NCBI GenBank assembly: GCA_002696035.1 | Contig: NZQV01000022.1 | Coordinates: forward strand, 1-64,000 | DNA length: 64,000 nt | From: Balneola sp. | GTDB lineage: Bacteria > Bacteroidota > Rhodothermia > Balneolales > Balneolaceae | Direction: 5' to 3' | The notes under the pieces: generated by a model | Told to the model about the DNA's origin: nothing | What the model saw: the letters and a program-made list of their open reading frames with translations, nothing else | Database searches by the model: none | In this document: positions 8,740 through 17,761 of the stretch, piece by piece | Layout of the letters: each line of letters opens with the position of its first letter | Position numbering within the stretch: position 1 is the first letter of the stretch | Program-made: the position numbers and the translations under genes

Positions 8740-10229
8740 TCGGATCCGAAATACCGGCGTTAATACCCGTCACATATATCCTGTTTGCGATCCTGATTCC
8801 CGTTATCGGACTCTGGAAACGTGAGATCACCTGGCACCTGGGTGTGCTTGGCACCGGAATAGCGACTTTATTTTCTGCATGGGGATTTATGCATCTCATC
8901 CAGACCGGCGAGACGATCCGCTATTTCTTTGGCGGCTGGGTCCCTCCCATTGGAATCGAATTTGTGTATGATGGCTTAGCTGCTTTTATCGTTTTAGTGA
9001 TCAACGCTATTGCCTTCCTGGTACTCATTCATTCCAAAGAGATCAGCAAAGTTGAATTCCCTGGTAAGAAAATGGCTTACTACGCTGTTTCCATGCTGCT
9101 TATGTTGGGTTTCAACGGAATGGTGCTCACCGGCGACCTCTTCAACCTCTACGTATTTCTCGAAATTTCTTCCCTCTCCAGCTACGCCTTGATAGCGATC
9201 GGAGAGAAACGAGCCCCTTATTCTGCTTTCCGATATTTGATCATCGGAACCGTGGGTGGTTCGCTCTATTTATTAGGCGTTGGATTTTTATACACCGTCA
9301 CCGGCACGCTGAATATTATCGATATGCACGATATGCTGCCGATGGTGATCGGACATTCTTCCGTGATCGCAGCGCTAATTTTGATGATCGTCGGTGTTGG
9401 AGTGAAAGCCGCTCTCTTCCCACTGCACGGATGGCTGCCTGATTCTTATACCTTTGCATCCTCCACTTCCTCTGCATTGATCGCCCCCATCGGGACCAAA
9501 GTAGCGGCATATATTTTATTCAGAGTCGTACTGTTTTTATTTGGGGTTGAACTTATTGACGATCAGCTTCCGGTTACCACTATCATCGGAATTTTTGCAG
9601 GAATTGGGATTCTTTACGGTTCCATCATGGCCATAGCCCAAAGCGAATTAAAGAAGATGCTGGCCTACAGTTCTGTTTCCCAGATCGGATATATCATTAT
9701 GGGAATCAGTCTGGCCAACCCGTTTGGCTTTATTGGAGCCGTGTTGCATATCCTGAATCACGCCATGATGAAAGCCCTCCTCTTCCTCGTTTCAGGAAGC
9801 ATGAGACTAAAAGAAGGTCATTCCCTGATCACGAAATTTGATAATTCATACCGCAAGAAATACCCCTGGACCATGGCTGCGTTTACCACTGCAGCAATTT
9901 CCATGGTTGGACTTCCACCACTCGCCGGATTCTTCTCAAAATGGTATCTGGCGCTTGGAACCATCGAAAACAGCAACTGGATCTTACTGGCTGTCATCCT
10001 GATCAGTTCACTGCTAAACGCTGTGTATTTCTTCCGAATTTTAGAAAAAGTATATCTCAACAATCCCGATGCGGAATCATCTGAAGAAACCGAAGTTGTA
10101 GAACGAGATGAAGTCGGTTTCAGCATGATGTTCCCCATGGCCGTGATGGCGATCGGGCTGTTATTGGTAGGTATCTTCAACGCCTACATCGTAAATGTAA
10201 TTTTCACCATGTTTCCGGCAGGATTTTAA
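8736..10229 (+). CDS. mrpD: Na+/H+ antiporter subunit D (NuoM/N-like)
   Basis: A 497-residue polytopic protein of the Proton_antipo_M family, the likely ion-pumping subunit D of the antiporter. Visible motifs include NLYVFLEISSLSSYALIAIG around residue 135, LFPLHGWLPDSYTFASSTSS around residue 230 and LKKMLAYSSVSQIGYIIMG around residue 305. The Glu in the LEISS helix and the Lys residues in the broken helices are those expected for proton conduction. Of the three large subunits in this operon it is the best match to canonical MrpD, since it directly follows mrpC. It is 11 bp upstream of the second large subunit gene. Confidence 0.92.
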   Translation: MIGSEIPALIPVTYILFAILIPVIGLWKREITWHLGVLGTGIATLFSAWGFMHLIQTGETIRYFFGGWVPPIGIEFVYDGLAAFIVLVINAIAFLVLIHSKEISKVEFPGKKMAYYAVSMLLMLGFNGMVLTGDLFNLYVFLEISSLSSYALIAIGEKRAPYSAFRYLIIGTVGGSLYLLGVGFLYTVTGTLNIIDMHDMLPMVIGHSSVIAALILMIVGVGVKAALFPLHGWLPDSYTFASSTSSALIAPIGTKVAAYILFRVVLFLFGVELIDDQLPVTTIIGIFAGIGILYGSIMAIAQSELKKMLAYSSVSQIGYIIMGISLANPFGFIGAVLHILNHAMMKALLFLVSGSMRLKEGHSLITKFDNSYRKKYPWTMAAFTTAAISMVGLPPLAGFFSKWYLALGTIENSNWILLAVILISSLLNAVYFFRILEKVYLNNPDAESSEETEVVERDEVGFSMMFPMAVMAIGLLLVGIFNAYIVNVIFTMFPAGF

Positions 10230-10240
10230 ATAGATAAATA

Positions 10241-11725
10241 ATGGATCTTACGTACATCCCTTTATATGCTGTTCTTGTATCGCTGGCTGCGGTGCCGTTC
10301 ATCTTGCTGAGTTCAAAAAAACCGAATCTCCGTGAGTTCTGGACCATCCTGGCCGGAGTGATCAAATTTCTGTTGGTACTCACCTTACTCCCCTCTGCCC
10401 TGCAGGGAAATGTGATAGAACTGGAGCTCTTAGAAATTGCGCCGAACCTGCCTCTGGTGTTTAAAGCCGATACCTTTGGTGTTTTCTTTGCATTGATCGC
10501 CTCCGGATTGTGGATCTTCACATCGTTCTATTCCATCGGCTACATGCGAGGTCACCACGAGAAAAAGCAGACCCGCTACTTCGCCAGTTTCGCCATTTGT
10601 TTGAGTTCCACTATCGGGATCGCCTTTTCCGGCAACTTGTTGACCTTCATCATCTTTTACGAGATGCTGACGCTTGCAACTTACCCGCTGGTCATCCACA
10701 GCGAAACCAAGAAAGGAATTGCAGCCGGACGCAAATATCTGACTTACACCTTAACCGCCGGACTATTACTGATTGCCGCCGCCGGGATCACCTATGCTTT
10801 AACAGGAACTTTAGAATTCACCCCGGGTGGTATTTTTGGAGATGTGGATCTATCTCAGTCAATGGCTGTGGTGATCTTCTTATTATTCCTCGGAGGCGTT
10901 GGGGTAAAAGCCGGTATCATGCCGCTGCATAGCTGGCTTCCTTCTGCAATGGCTGCTCCAACTCCGGTAAGTGCTTTATTGCACGCCGTAGCTGTGGTAA
11001 AATCCGGTGTATTCGGGGTGATCCGCGTAGTTGGATTTATTTTTGGTCCTGATGTCATGGCGGAATTTGGCCTCAACGAAATTTTGATGGTACTGGCGGG
11101 AATCACGATCATTGTTGCTTCCCTGCTCGCTTTTGCACAAGATAATTTGAAACGCCGGCTCGCGTATTCTACGGTAGGACATCTCTCCTACATCGTACTC
11201 GGAGCTGCTTTGCTGACCGAAACGGGATTGATCGGTAGCATGATGCACATTTCTTTTCACGCCACCATGAAGATCACCCTCTTCTTCTGTGCGGGAGCCA
11301 TCATGGTGAATCTCCATAAAAAAGATATTAGCACGATGAACGGCATCGCAAAAGTGATGCCCTGGACCATGGCCGCATTTACCATCGGCTCTATGGGACT
11401 TGCCGGAATTCCTCCGGTAAACGGATTTGTAAGTAAATGGTATCTCGCCTCCGGAGCGCTTGAAGGCGGAATGATAATACCCGTGGTCATATTAGTGATC
11501 AGTGGTTTATTGAACGTGGGATATTTCTTCCCCATCATTCATCGCGCCTATTTCAAAAAAGGAGGTCCTGAACTGGAAGGCCACACCGAAGCCTCCCCAT
11601 TCATGGTAGTACCGTTGATGGGAACAGCCGTTCTTTCCATTTTATTTGGATTGAACCCCGACCTGTTCTTCAATTTCTTTGATATGGCAACCGCTGTTGC
11701 TGCAAGTATTTTTAACCCCATATAA
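10241..11725 (+). CDS. Second NuoL/M-like antiporter subunit
   Basis: A 494-residue polytopic protein of the Proton_antipo_M family, paralogous to the preceding MrpD. Motifs include TFIIFYEMLTLATYPLVIHS around residue 135, MPLHSWLPSAMAAPTPVSAL around residue 230 and LKRRLAYSTVGHLSYIVLG around residue 305. The conserved helix Glu (FYEML) and Lys positions are kept, so it should be able to move ions. In Bacillus-type Mrp the second large subunit is MrpA. Here the MrpA C-terminal parts are separate small genes, so this or the next ORF may take the MrpA N-terminal place. Which one cannot be settled by eye. It is 2 bp upstream of the small ORF at 11728. Confidence 0.85.
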   Translation: MDLTYIPLYAVLVSLAAVPFILLSSKKPNLREFWTILAGVIKFLLVLTLLPSALQGNVIELELLEIAPNLPLVFKADTFGVFFALIASGLWIFTSFYSIGYMRGHHEKKQTRYFASFAICLSSTIGIAFSGNLLTFIIFYEMLTLATYPLVIHSETKKGIAAGRKYLTYTLTAGLLLIAAAGITYALTGTLEFTPGGIFGDVDLSQSMAVVIFLLFLGGVGVKAGIMPLHSWLPSAMAAPTPVSALLHAVAVVKSGVFGVIRVVGFIFGPDVMAEFGLNEILMVLAGITIIVASLLAFAQDNLKRRLAYSTVGHLSYIVLGAALLTETGLIGSMMHISFHATMKITLFFCAGAIMVNLHKKDISTMNGIAKVMPWTMAAFTIGSMGLAGIPPVNGFVSKWYLASGALEGGMIIPVVILVISGLLNVGYFFPIIHRAYFKKGGPELEGHTEASPFMVVPLMGTAVLSILFGLNPDLFFNFFDMATAVAASIFNPI

Positions 11726-11727
11726 TT

Positions 11728-11943
11728 ATGAAAACCTGGCACTGGATAGCACTTGGAGTCGTTTTTGTCATCAGTTTGATTCTTGAATTCTTTTTTATGG
11801 AGATTAAGAGTCCGCATTGGTGGAACAGCATCCCTGCGTTTTATGCGATATGGGGATTCCTTGGTACCGTGGCTATCATTTATATCTCCAAATGGTTAGG
11901 CAAATTGTTCATTTTTAGAGACGAAGACTACTATGATGCTTGA
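11728..11943 (+). CDS. Small two-helix membrane protein of antiporter operon
   Basis: A 71-residue protein has two membrane helices (WIALGVVFVISLILEFFF and AFYAIWGFLGTVAIIYISKW), with a short loop containing HWWNSIPAF and a charged tail ending in EDYYD. I recall similar small proteins with an EDYYD/E end beside multi-subunit antiporter genes, but I cannot name a characterised family. Its position between two large subunits, 2 bp after one and overlapping the next by 11 bp, suggests an accessory subunit that packs between them. Function is unknown. Confidence 0.75.
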   Translation: MKTWHWIALGVVFVISLILEFFFMEIKSPHWWNSIPAFYAIWGFLGTVAIIYISKWLGKLFIFRDEDYYDA

Positions 11944-13660
11944 GTTATTAACTGTCCCTGCTGTGATCCTGATCCTCGGAGCATTCCTGTTGCCGCTGAT
12001 ACCGGAACGTATCCGAAGTTCGGCATTTATCGTTTTCCCTTTGGTTGCCCTGGGAGTCCTGTGGTCTTTACCTGAAGGAAGCCTCATACAGGTTCCTTTT
12101 GCCAGTTATGAACTCCATCTCCTTACCGTTGACTCTCTGAGCCGCATTTTTGGAACTATTTTCGTGATGATCACCATCATTGGTGGCGTCTATGCTTTTC
12201 ACATCAAAGACCTGGGACAACAAACATCGGCGCTTGCCTATGCCGGTGGTGCCCTTGGAGTAACTTTCGCCGGTGATTTCTTCACGCTCTTTTTCTTCTG
12301 GGAAATTATGGCGGCCGCTTCCACCTATTTGATCTGGGCGCGTAGAACTAAAGAATCCGATAAAGCAGGAATGCGCTACGTGCTCGTTCACATTTTCGGC
12401 GGTGGCTTACTTTTCAGTGGAATTCTGATGCATTTAAATAATGGCGGCTCTTTCCTCATCGAAAACCTGGAGCAAACCTATTCCATCTCAAATATTTTTA
12501 TACTTCTTGGTGTAGGATTGAACTCAGCCATACCTCCGCTACACGCATGGCTGGCAGATGCTTATCCAAAAGCCACCATAACCGGGGCGGTTTTCATGAG
12601 TGCCTTCACCACAAAATCCGCAGTTTACATTTTGATCCGCCTTTTCCCCGGCTGGGATATCCTTGTGTACTGGGGGGTAGCAATGGCGCTGTACGGCGTA
12701 GTGTATGCCGTGTTGGTAAATGATATTCGTGAGATCCTGGCCTATCACATTGTTAGTCAGGTTGGATATATGGTAGCCGGTGTAGGTATCGGAACAGAGA
12801 TGGCTATCAACGGAACTACGGCACATGCCTTCAGCCATATTCTCTACAAATCACTTCTATTTATGGGAGCCGGGGCTGTCATTCACGCTACCGGTAAAAG
12901 CAAACTGACCGAACTCGGAGGTTTCGCTAAGAAAATGCCGGTGGTCGTTGGACTGTATATGATCGGTGCGTTCTCGATCTCAGGATTTCCGTTCTTCAAC
13001 GGCTTCATCAGTAAATCGATGGTGGTAAGTGCGGCCGGTTATGCCCACTTCGAAACGGTGATGTTGCTTCTGATCCTCGCTTCTGTTGGAACCTTCCTGC
13101 ACACCGGACTCAAACTTCCCTACTTTACCTGGTTCGGCGAAAAGAAGAGTGAATTTGATGTCGGTAAAGTCCCATTGAACATGAAAATTGCCATGGGAAT
13201 GGGCGCTTTCTTCTGTACACTTTTTGGGGTGTATCCAGCGCTTCTGTACAACTACCTGCCTTACGCTGTTGATTATCATCCATACACCATCTACCACTTT
13301 GTGGAGATGATGCAGATCCTGGTCTTTACATTCATCGGATTCTGGCTGCTTCGCAAGAAACTGGAAGGTACCCCAACCATTGCTGTAGATACCGACTGGT
13401 TTTACCGCAAGCCCGCTGATGCTGTTCGCTATGTTTTCGTGTCCATCCCCAACAGATTTTATGGCTGGGCCGAAAATTCCGCACTAGCTTCTGCAGAAAA
13501 GCTATCAGGAGTCTCTAAAAACCCATTAAAGTACATTCTTCCGTCCTTTGCAACCGAAGGGCGTGAAGTGCAATCTGATGGGTTTTCAGCCGGAATTGGA
13601 GCTGCACTGGCCTTCATCCTTTTTGGCTTTCTCGTAGCCGGAATTGCGACATTGATGTAA
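11933..13660 (+). CDS. Third NuoL/M-like antiporter subunit
   Basis: A 575-residue polytopic protein of the Proton_antipo_M family, the third large subunit of the operon. Motifs include FTLFFFWEIMAAASTYLIWA around residue 125, IPPLHAWLADAYPKATITGA around residue 205 and IREILAYHIVSQVGYMVAG around residue 270. It carries an extra C-terminal part of about 120 residues: a soluble stretch (DTDWFYRKPADAVRYVFV) and a final helix. This recalls the extended C-terminus of NuoL or MrpA. It ends the operon. Only remnants of dispersed repeats lie downstream and no clear terminator was seen. Confidence 0.85.
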   Translation: MMLELLTVPAVILILGAFLLPLIPERIRSSAFIVFPLVALGVLWSLPEGSLIQVPFASYELHLLTVDSLSRIFGTIFVMITIIGGVYAFHIKDLGQQTSALAYAGGALGVTFAGDFFTLFFFWEIMAAASTYLIWARRTKESDKAGMRYVLVHIFGGGLLFSGILMHLNNGGSFLIENLEQTYSISNIFILLGVGLNSAIPPLHAWLADAYPKATITGAVFMSAFTTKSAVYILIRLFPGWDILVYWGVAMALYGVVYAVLVNDIREILAYHIVSQVGYMVAGVGIGTEMAINGTTAHAFSHILYKSLLFMGAGAVIHATGKSKLTELGGFAKKMPVVVGLYMIGAFSISGFPFFNGFISKSMVVSAAGYAHFETVMLLLILASVGTFLHTGLKLPYFTWFGEKKSEFDVGKVPLNMKIAMGMGAFFCTLFGVYPALLYNYLPYAVDYHPYTIYHFVEMMQILVFTFIGFWLLRKKLEGTPTIAVDTDWFYRKPADAVRYVFVSIPNRFYGWAENSALASAEKLSGVSKNPLKYILPSFATEGREVQSDGFSAGIGAALAFILFGFLVAGIATLM

Positions 13661-13723
13661 TATTTCTCAAATAACCTGAGATTTACAGGGTTACAACCTA
13701 GAAAAATTCACACGCACCCAAAG

Positions 13724-13840
13724 TTGGCATTCCGAGTGCTCAGGAGAATACCAAGGCTCCCCAAGTTGAACACGAGGAATCTCAAAGTGTGATTGACTTG
13801 TGAAGTATTTCAACCTTTGAGACCCCTCGCGGTAAGCATC
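13724..13840. repeat. Decayed copy of 152-bp palindromic repeat (copy A)
   Basis: The left end reads TTGGCATTCCGAG and the inner arms are GAGGAATCTCAAAG and CTTTGAGACCCCTC, which pair with two mismatches. The right outer arm expected near 13875 cannot be recognised, so this copy looks truncated or decayed. Confidence 0.55.
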
Positions 13841-13960
13841 CTATGTCTGTTATAAACTACAAGGCGCGCAGGGGTTGTAGATGCTAAGTAATTCGTTGAC
13901 AGTTTTGGTTGAATTGAGTGGTAATTTTCCACCGTATGGTTTTTTACGTAGCTTCCGGAA

Positions 13961-14112
13961 TTGTCATCCAGAGCGCCTCTGGGGTGTATCGGGTATCGTA
14001 CGATTAACGCGATGGATCTCAACGTCTGCACCAGCAAGTGGTATTGAACTTTGAGATCCCTCGCTTAAAGAAAACCAATCTTTTGCACCACATCGGCGAC
14101 TCGGGATGACAA
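13961..14112. repeat. Palindromic dispersed repeat, copy B (152 bp)
   Basis: The element starts with TTGTCATCC and ends with GGGATGACAA as inverted outer arms. Inside are a second pair of arms, GATCTCAA and TTGAGATC, followed by CCTCGC. Length and layout equal copies C and D in this window, while the loop sequence differs. Confidence 0.75.
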
Positions 14113-14298
14113 CTTTTGGACTTGTAGTACTATTGGTTCGATGATACCTTCAGTTTCTTTGTTGTCAGCGAATTATCTGACATCTATAAAGGGTAAGAAC
14201 TTATGTTCAATTTTATTTTGAATTCACGCTAAATAATATCGCAGATATTGAATAACTTTAGTCTCTCTAAAACGGCTTAATTTACCCCCATTTTACTT

Positions 14299-15474
14299 TT
14301 GAATCTTAGAAAAGCACTCAAAGCTACTCATCTTCTTTTACTGGGATTGATCTTCAGCTCCACCCTATTTGCACAAGCTTCCTCCATTCCGGCTCCCACC
14401 GACACCACAGAAACAGTAGATTATGCATTCCTCCCCGCCCTTGCCTACAGCAGTGATCTCGGTTTGGTAGGCGGAGGCATCATGAGCCGCTACAAATTCG
14501 CTGATGACGTAAACCCCTTTTTCTCGTATTTACACTTCAATGCACTTTTTTCCACCAAGGGACTGATCTCCTCCACGCTCCTTTTTGATAAACCTCAGTT
14601 TTTGGGAAAAGACCAGCGATTCACCTCAGAACTTTTTGTTTCCCGTTTTTTGCAAAGCCAGTTTTATGGGATCGGAAATACGGATAGACTCCCGGACGCT
14701 TTAAAAGACAGCTCTGACTTCTATTTCTATAACTCATTTTCAACCGGTGTAGAACTTTCGTTTAGAAAGCCCATCTTCCGCAGTTCTGCCCAGAATAGGC
14801 TGGATATATTTGGGATCGCTAACTTTGAATATCGAACGCCCTGGGGCAATGATTCTGATCAATATATTATTCAGCAGCAACCGCTGGGTGTGGAAGGAAC
14901 CCGCGCGACATCTTTAGGCGGAGGCTTGATCTGGGAAAGCCGGGACAGTGAATTTGAACCCTCTACAGGATTTTACGGGAGAGCCGAGATCAAGGTTGGA
15001 AATGGCGTTTTGGGAAGTGCTGTGGATTATTTTATGGTTGAAAGTGATGTTCGTGCCTACACTTCATTTCACCTGATCAGGAATATTACCTTTGCCAACC
15101 GGCTCAGTTTCAACCACTCTTCCGGCGAAGTTCCTTACTGGCTGCTACCTGAATTAGGCGGAGAAGATCTGATGCGCGGCTACCCCGAAAACCGATTCCG
15201 GGATGACAACTCAATTCTACTCAATACCGAACTCCGAACCTGGCTTTTTGACTGGCCGGAGTATGATGTTCGTCTTGGCGGAACTTTGTTTATGGATCTG
15301 GGACGAACATTCCCAAATGGCACATCTATATCCGACATCACCGGAGACTTAAAACATACCTTTGGATTTGGAGGAACCAGCTCGTTCTTCAATCGTAATT
15401 TTATTCTTCGGGGTGATGTAGGCTTTTCCCCTGAAGGTTACGGGATCTACTTTACGGCTGGATACCTTTTCTGA
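14299..15474 (+). CDS. BamA/TamA-family outer membrane protein (D15 domain)
   Basis: A 391-residue predicted outer-membrane beta-barrel. It has a signal peptide (LLLLGLIFSSTLFAQA, cleavage near residue 26) and then a bacterial surface antigen (D15/Omp85) type barrel with alternating hydrophobic strands, such as GGGLIWESRDSEFEPSTGFY and GGEDLMRGYPENRFRDDN. The latter carries the conserved RGY turn of Omp85 barrels, and the protein ends in a strand with a terminal Phe (FTAGYLF). No POTRA domains are present, so it is a short stand-alone barrel and not BamA itself. Translation seems to start at TTG 14299. It stands alone between repeat-rich DNA and a convergent operon, so its cargo or role is unknown. 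Confidence 0.82.
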   Translation: MNLRKALKATHLLLLGLIFSSTLFAQASSIPAPTDTTETVDYAFLPALAYSSDLGLVGGGIMSRYKFADDVNPFFSYLHFNALFSTKGLISSTLLFDKPQFLGKDQRFTSELFVSRFLQSQFYGIGNTDRLPDALKDSSDFYFYNSFSTGVELSFRKPIFRSSAQNRLDIFGIANFEYRTPWGNDSDQYIIQQQPLGVEGTRATSLGGGLIWESRDSEFEPSTGFYGRAEIKVGNGVLGSAVDYFMVESDVRAYTSFHLIRNITFANRLSFNHSSGEVPYWLLPELGGEDLMRGYPENRFRDDNSILLNTELRTWLFDWPEYDVRLGGTLFMDLGRTFPNGTSISDITGDLKHTFGFGGTSSFFNRNFILRGDVGFSPEGYGIYFTAGYLF

Positions 15475-15612
15475 TTTCTTTTTGCCTCAAGATCTCTAAA
15501 ACACAAAATGTAATGATCTTATATCATCCACTTCTTATATATATTCATATAAAGTAAATTTTCAGCATTAGATTTGATGTTTATTGCCCAAAATAAATTC
15601 ATCAAAAAGATG

Positions 15613-15975
15613 CTATTCCTGTAAAACAGAGAGCAACTCCTCTCCTTTAACCTGCCAGTGCGAGCCGTCCCAACTTACTTTCTTTTCCTCAAGCAAAATT
15701 ACCTGCGGCGATTCGTGTCGAATACCGAGTTCTTTAGCAACTACATTTGAAACAGGCCGGTCTTGAATAACATCTATGATGTATAAATCAGCCCTCTTGC
15801 TTAGTTCCTCAAAGCTTGAATCCAGTTCCTGCTTCGCCATGAAACTAACACCGCAACTTGGGCTGTGCTTATAGATTAGCTGTGGCTTATTCTCTGACTT
15901 TTCTAAAATGGAATGAAAATCTTCTATCCCTGTAATCGTATTCCAGATTTGTTCAATTTCTGCTCTTGATGTCAT
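15613..15975 (-). CDS. ytxJ: Bacillithiol-system redox protein YtxJ (copy 1)
   Basis: A 120-residue thioredoxin-fold protein of the YtxJ family, associated with bacillithiol-dependent redox chemistry. The candidate active-site Cys41 lies in KHSPSCGVSF, where the family normally has a monothiol motif. The downstream IVDV-like strand (YIIDVIQDRP) and the cis-Pro region ELGIRHESPQVILL are intact. The open frame runs upstream to 16026, but I chose the ATG at 15975 because it matches the family start and avoids overlap with the hydrolase gene. It is the last gene of a five-gene redox operon. A second paralogue is at 54105. Confidence 0.88.
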   Translation of the reverse strand: MTSRAEIEQIWNTITGIEDFHSILEKSENKPQLIYKHSPSCGVSFMAKQELDSSFEELSKRADLYIIDVIQDRPVSNVVAKELGIRHESPQVILLEEKKVSWDGSHWQVKGEELLSVLQE

Positions 15976-16001
15976 TGTTTTGATTAAATTAGATATGAAG
16001 T

Positions 16002-16763
16002 TCAATTTAAATATCGCTCCGCCCATGCCCCAGCTACCCGGCCTACATAAAGTGCATCTTCTTCTTTAGTTAACAGGTGATCTGCATCGTCAAGCGAAAT
16101 AAAGCTCTTCGGATGTTTAGCCAGTTTGTAAATATGAGCTGCATTATCGATACCAACCGTATCATCAATAGGAGAATGAAAGATCAGTAGCGGCTTTCCG
16201 AGATTTTTGATGATCCCATCCATATTCTGTTCATTCAGGTCATCCAGAAACTGTTTCTTGATCGTGAACACTCGTCCGGCTAACTGAACTCTTGCTTCTC
16301 CTTTTTCCAAAATTTCTTCCTTTTTATCCAGCAAGTGATGTGTTACATGTTGCGGATTACAAGGCGCACCAATAGTAGCAACAGCCTCAACCGACTCGAT
16401 GAATTTTGTAGCTTGAAGAACAGCGGCCCCACCCAACGAGTGTCCCATTAACATTCTGGGTGCATGAAATTCTTGAGCCATAAACTCAGATGCCTTTACC
16501 AGATCTTCCACATTCGAGGAAAAGTTGGTATCGGCAAAATCACCTTCACTTTCTCCCAATCCCGTGAAATCAAATCGTAAAACGCCCATACCCTGATCGG
16601 TTAAAGACTGACTGATTCTCCCTACAGCTTTCAAATTCTTACTGCAGGTAAAACAGTGAGCAAACAGAACCGCCCCTCTTGATGTTCCATCTTCAGGCTC
16701 ATCAATTCTGGCAGATAATTTCTCCCCTTTACTTCCTTCAAATTGTACTTTTCTACTCTTCAT
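16002..16763 (-). CDS. Alpha/beta hydrolase (OsmC-fusion-type hydrolase half)
   Basis: A 253-residue serine hydrolase of the alpha/beta fold. The nucleophile elbow is MGHSLGG with Ser109; the likely Asp is in PIDDTVG near residue 198 and the His in DDADHLL near residue 227. The sequence (VLFAHCFTCSKNLKAVGRIS) strongly resembles the N-terminal half of the bifunctional hydrolase/OsmC proteins. Here the OsmC peroxiredoxin half is absent and the frame ends after the hydrolase. It is the fourth gene of the redox operon, 9 bp after the GDCCVxC gene and 26 bp before ytxJ. A role on thioesters or peroxide-damaged substrates is only inferred from the family and neighbours. Confidence 0.85.
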   Translation of the reverse strand: MKSRKVQFEGSKGEKLSARIDEPEDGTSRGAVLFAHCFTCSKNLKAVGRISQSLTDQGMGVLRFDFTGLGESEGDFADTNFSSNVEDLVKASEFMAQEFHAPRMLMGHSLGGAAVLQATKFIESVEAVATIGAPCNPQHVTHHLLDKKEEILEKGEARVQLAGRVFTIKKQFLDDLNEQNMDGIIKNLGKPLLIFHSPIDDTVGIDNAAHIYKLAKHPKSFISLDDADHLLTKEEDALYVGRVAGAWAERYLN

Positions 16764-16772
16764 ATACTTTGA

Positions 16773-16979
16773 TCAACAACAATTGTTTGAATTCTCATTT
16801 TGTTTCGGCGGACAGGGAACGGTTCCATAGCTGCAGAAAACACAACAGTCATTTTCCTTTGGTTTTGCTATTTCACCGCATGAAGGACATTCCCAAAAAT
16901 ATTGACAAGCATCCTCCGGCATTTTTTCTGAGACAGAATGGGCACAATTCGGACACATAATTTCAGAAATCAATTTCAT
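16773..16979 (-). CDS. GDCCVxC-domain cysteine-rich small protein
   Basis: A 68-residue protein with eleven cysteines. An N-terminal zinc-ribbon-like CPNC...CPSC pair is followed by NDCCVFCSYGTVPCPP, the hallmark of the GDCCVxC (seleno)protein family, in which the first Cys of a pair can be selenocysteine. Here all positions are ordinary TGC or TGT Cys codons and no in-frame TGA is seen, so this is the cysteine form. The first motif residue is Asn instead of Gly. Function is unknown; metal binding (mercury or copper) and thiol chemistry are the usual guesses. It is the third gene of the redox operon. Confidence 0.8.
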   Translation of the reverse strand: MKLISEIMCPNCAHSVSEKMPEDACQYFWECPSCGEIAKPKENDCCVFCSYGTVPCPPKQNENSNNCC

Positions 16980-16985
16980 ATTTAG

Positions 16986-17711
16986 CTACCTATATTCAGG
17001 ATTTTCAAAATTCCAGCGGGTTCCGTCATCCCAGTCCTTCCGTGAATTTCCATAGTTGGGATACCCATTATTTTCTTTCAACATTTTCGCAAGGTGTAAA
17101 AGATTATAGGTCATAAAAGTAGTATTTCTCTTGGTGAATTCATTATCAAAGCCAATAGTTTTTCCATCTCTTATATCCCCATAACTTGGTCCGGGCCCTG
17201 CTTCCCCGATCCACCCGGCATCGGCTTGTGGAGGAATGCTGTATCCTACATGTTGAAGTGCATACAAAATTCCCATAGCACAGTGTTTGATGCCATCTTC
17301 ATTTCCTGTCACCAGGCAACCACCGGCCTTTCCGTAGAAAGCATATTGTCCCTTTTCATTTTGAAGGCCACTCATGGCATACAATCTCTCGATCAACTTT
17401 GTGGCTACAGACGATTTCTCGCCTAACCAAATGGGAGTTCCAATGACCAGAATATCAGCAGCCTTAATTTTTTTCCAAAGTTCGGGCCACTCATCATTCT
17501 CAACTCCATGTTCAGTCATATCAGGATAGACCCCATATGCAACGTCATAATCAACGAGCCTAATACATTCAGCTTCAACACCTTCTTTTTCCAGGATACG
17601 CATGGAAACATCTATCAAGGTTCGAGTATGGCTATTTTGCGGAGACTTTTTTAGAGTGCAATTTACATACAAGGCTTTAAGGCCTGAAAAATCCGGTTTT
17701 TGATCAAACAT
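16986..17711 (-). CDS. NAD(P)H-dependent flavin oxidoreductase (flavodoxin family)
   Basis: A 241-residue protein of the NADPH-dependent FMN reductase/flavodoxin-like fold. The N-terminal strand ALYVNCTLKKSPQNSHTRTL carries the phosphate-binding loop, and the segment ILVIGTPIWLGEKSSVATK is the typical flavin-contact loop with a conserved Trp. A later GGCLVTGNEDGIKHCAMGIL region completes the fold. It would reduce disulfides, quinones or other oxidised compounds using FMN. It is second in the redox operon, 50 bp after the dsrE-like gene and 6 bp before the GDCCVxC gene. The physiological substrate is unknown. Confidence 0.83.
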   Translation of the reverse strand: MFDQKPDFSGLKALYVNCTLKKSPQNSHTRTLIDVSMRILEKEGVEAECIRLVDYDVAYGVYPDMTEHGVENDEWPELWKKIKAADILVIGTPIWLGEKSSVATKLIERLYAMSGLQNEKGQYAFYGKAGGCLVTGNEDGIKHCAMGILYALQHVGYSIPPQADAGWIGEAGPGPSYGDIRDGKTIGFDNEFTKRNTTFMTYNLLHLAKMLKENNGYPNYGNSRKDWDDGTRWNFENPEYR

Positions 17712-17761
17712 AGTTTATCCTGTTTATTGAAATGGTTTGAATGAGAAGTTCAGGGTTGATT

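Larger units (their letters stand above)
13661..14298. other. Gene-free region with two dispersed repeat copies
   Basis: These 638 bases between the Mrp operon and the D15 protein gene hold one decayed and one intact copy of the palindromic repeat described separately. The last 150 bases are AT-rich and must hold the promoter for the following gene. Short open frames here follow the repeat sequence and are not genes. Confidence 0.6.

Noticed and set aside
13810-14037. 75-codon open frame on the minus strand
   Set aside because: It spans the decayed and intact repeat copies and has no homology-like features.
16773-16979. Selenocysteine in the GDCCVxC protein
   Set aside because: All motif positions are ordinary Cys codons and no in-frame TGA is present.
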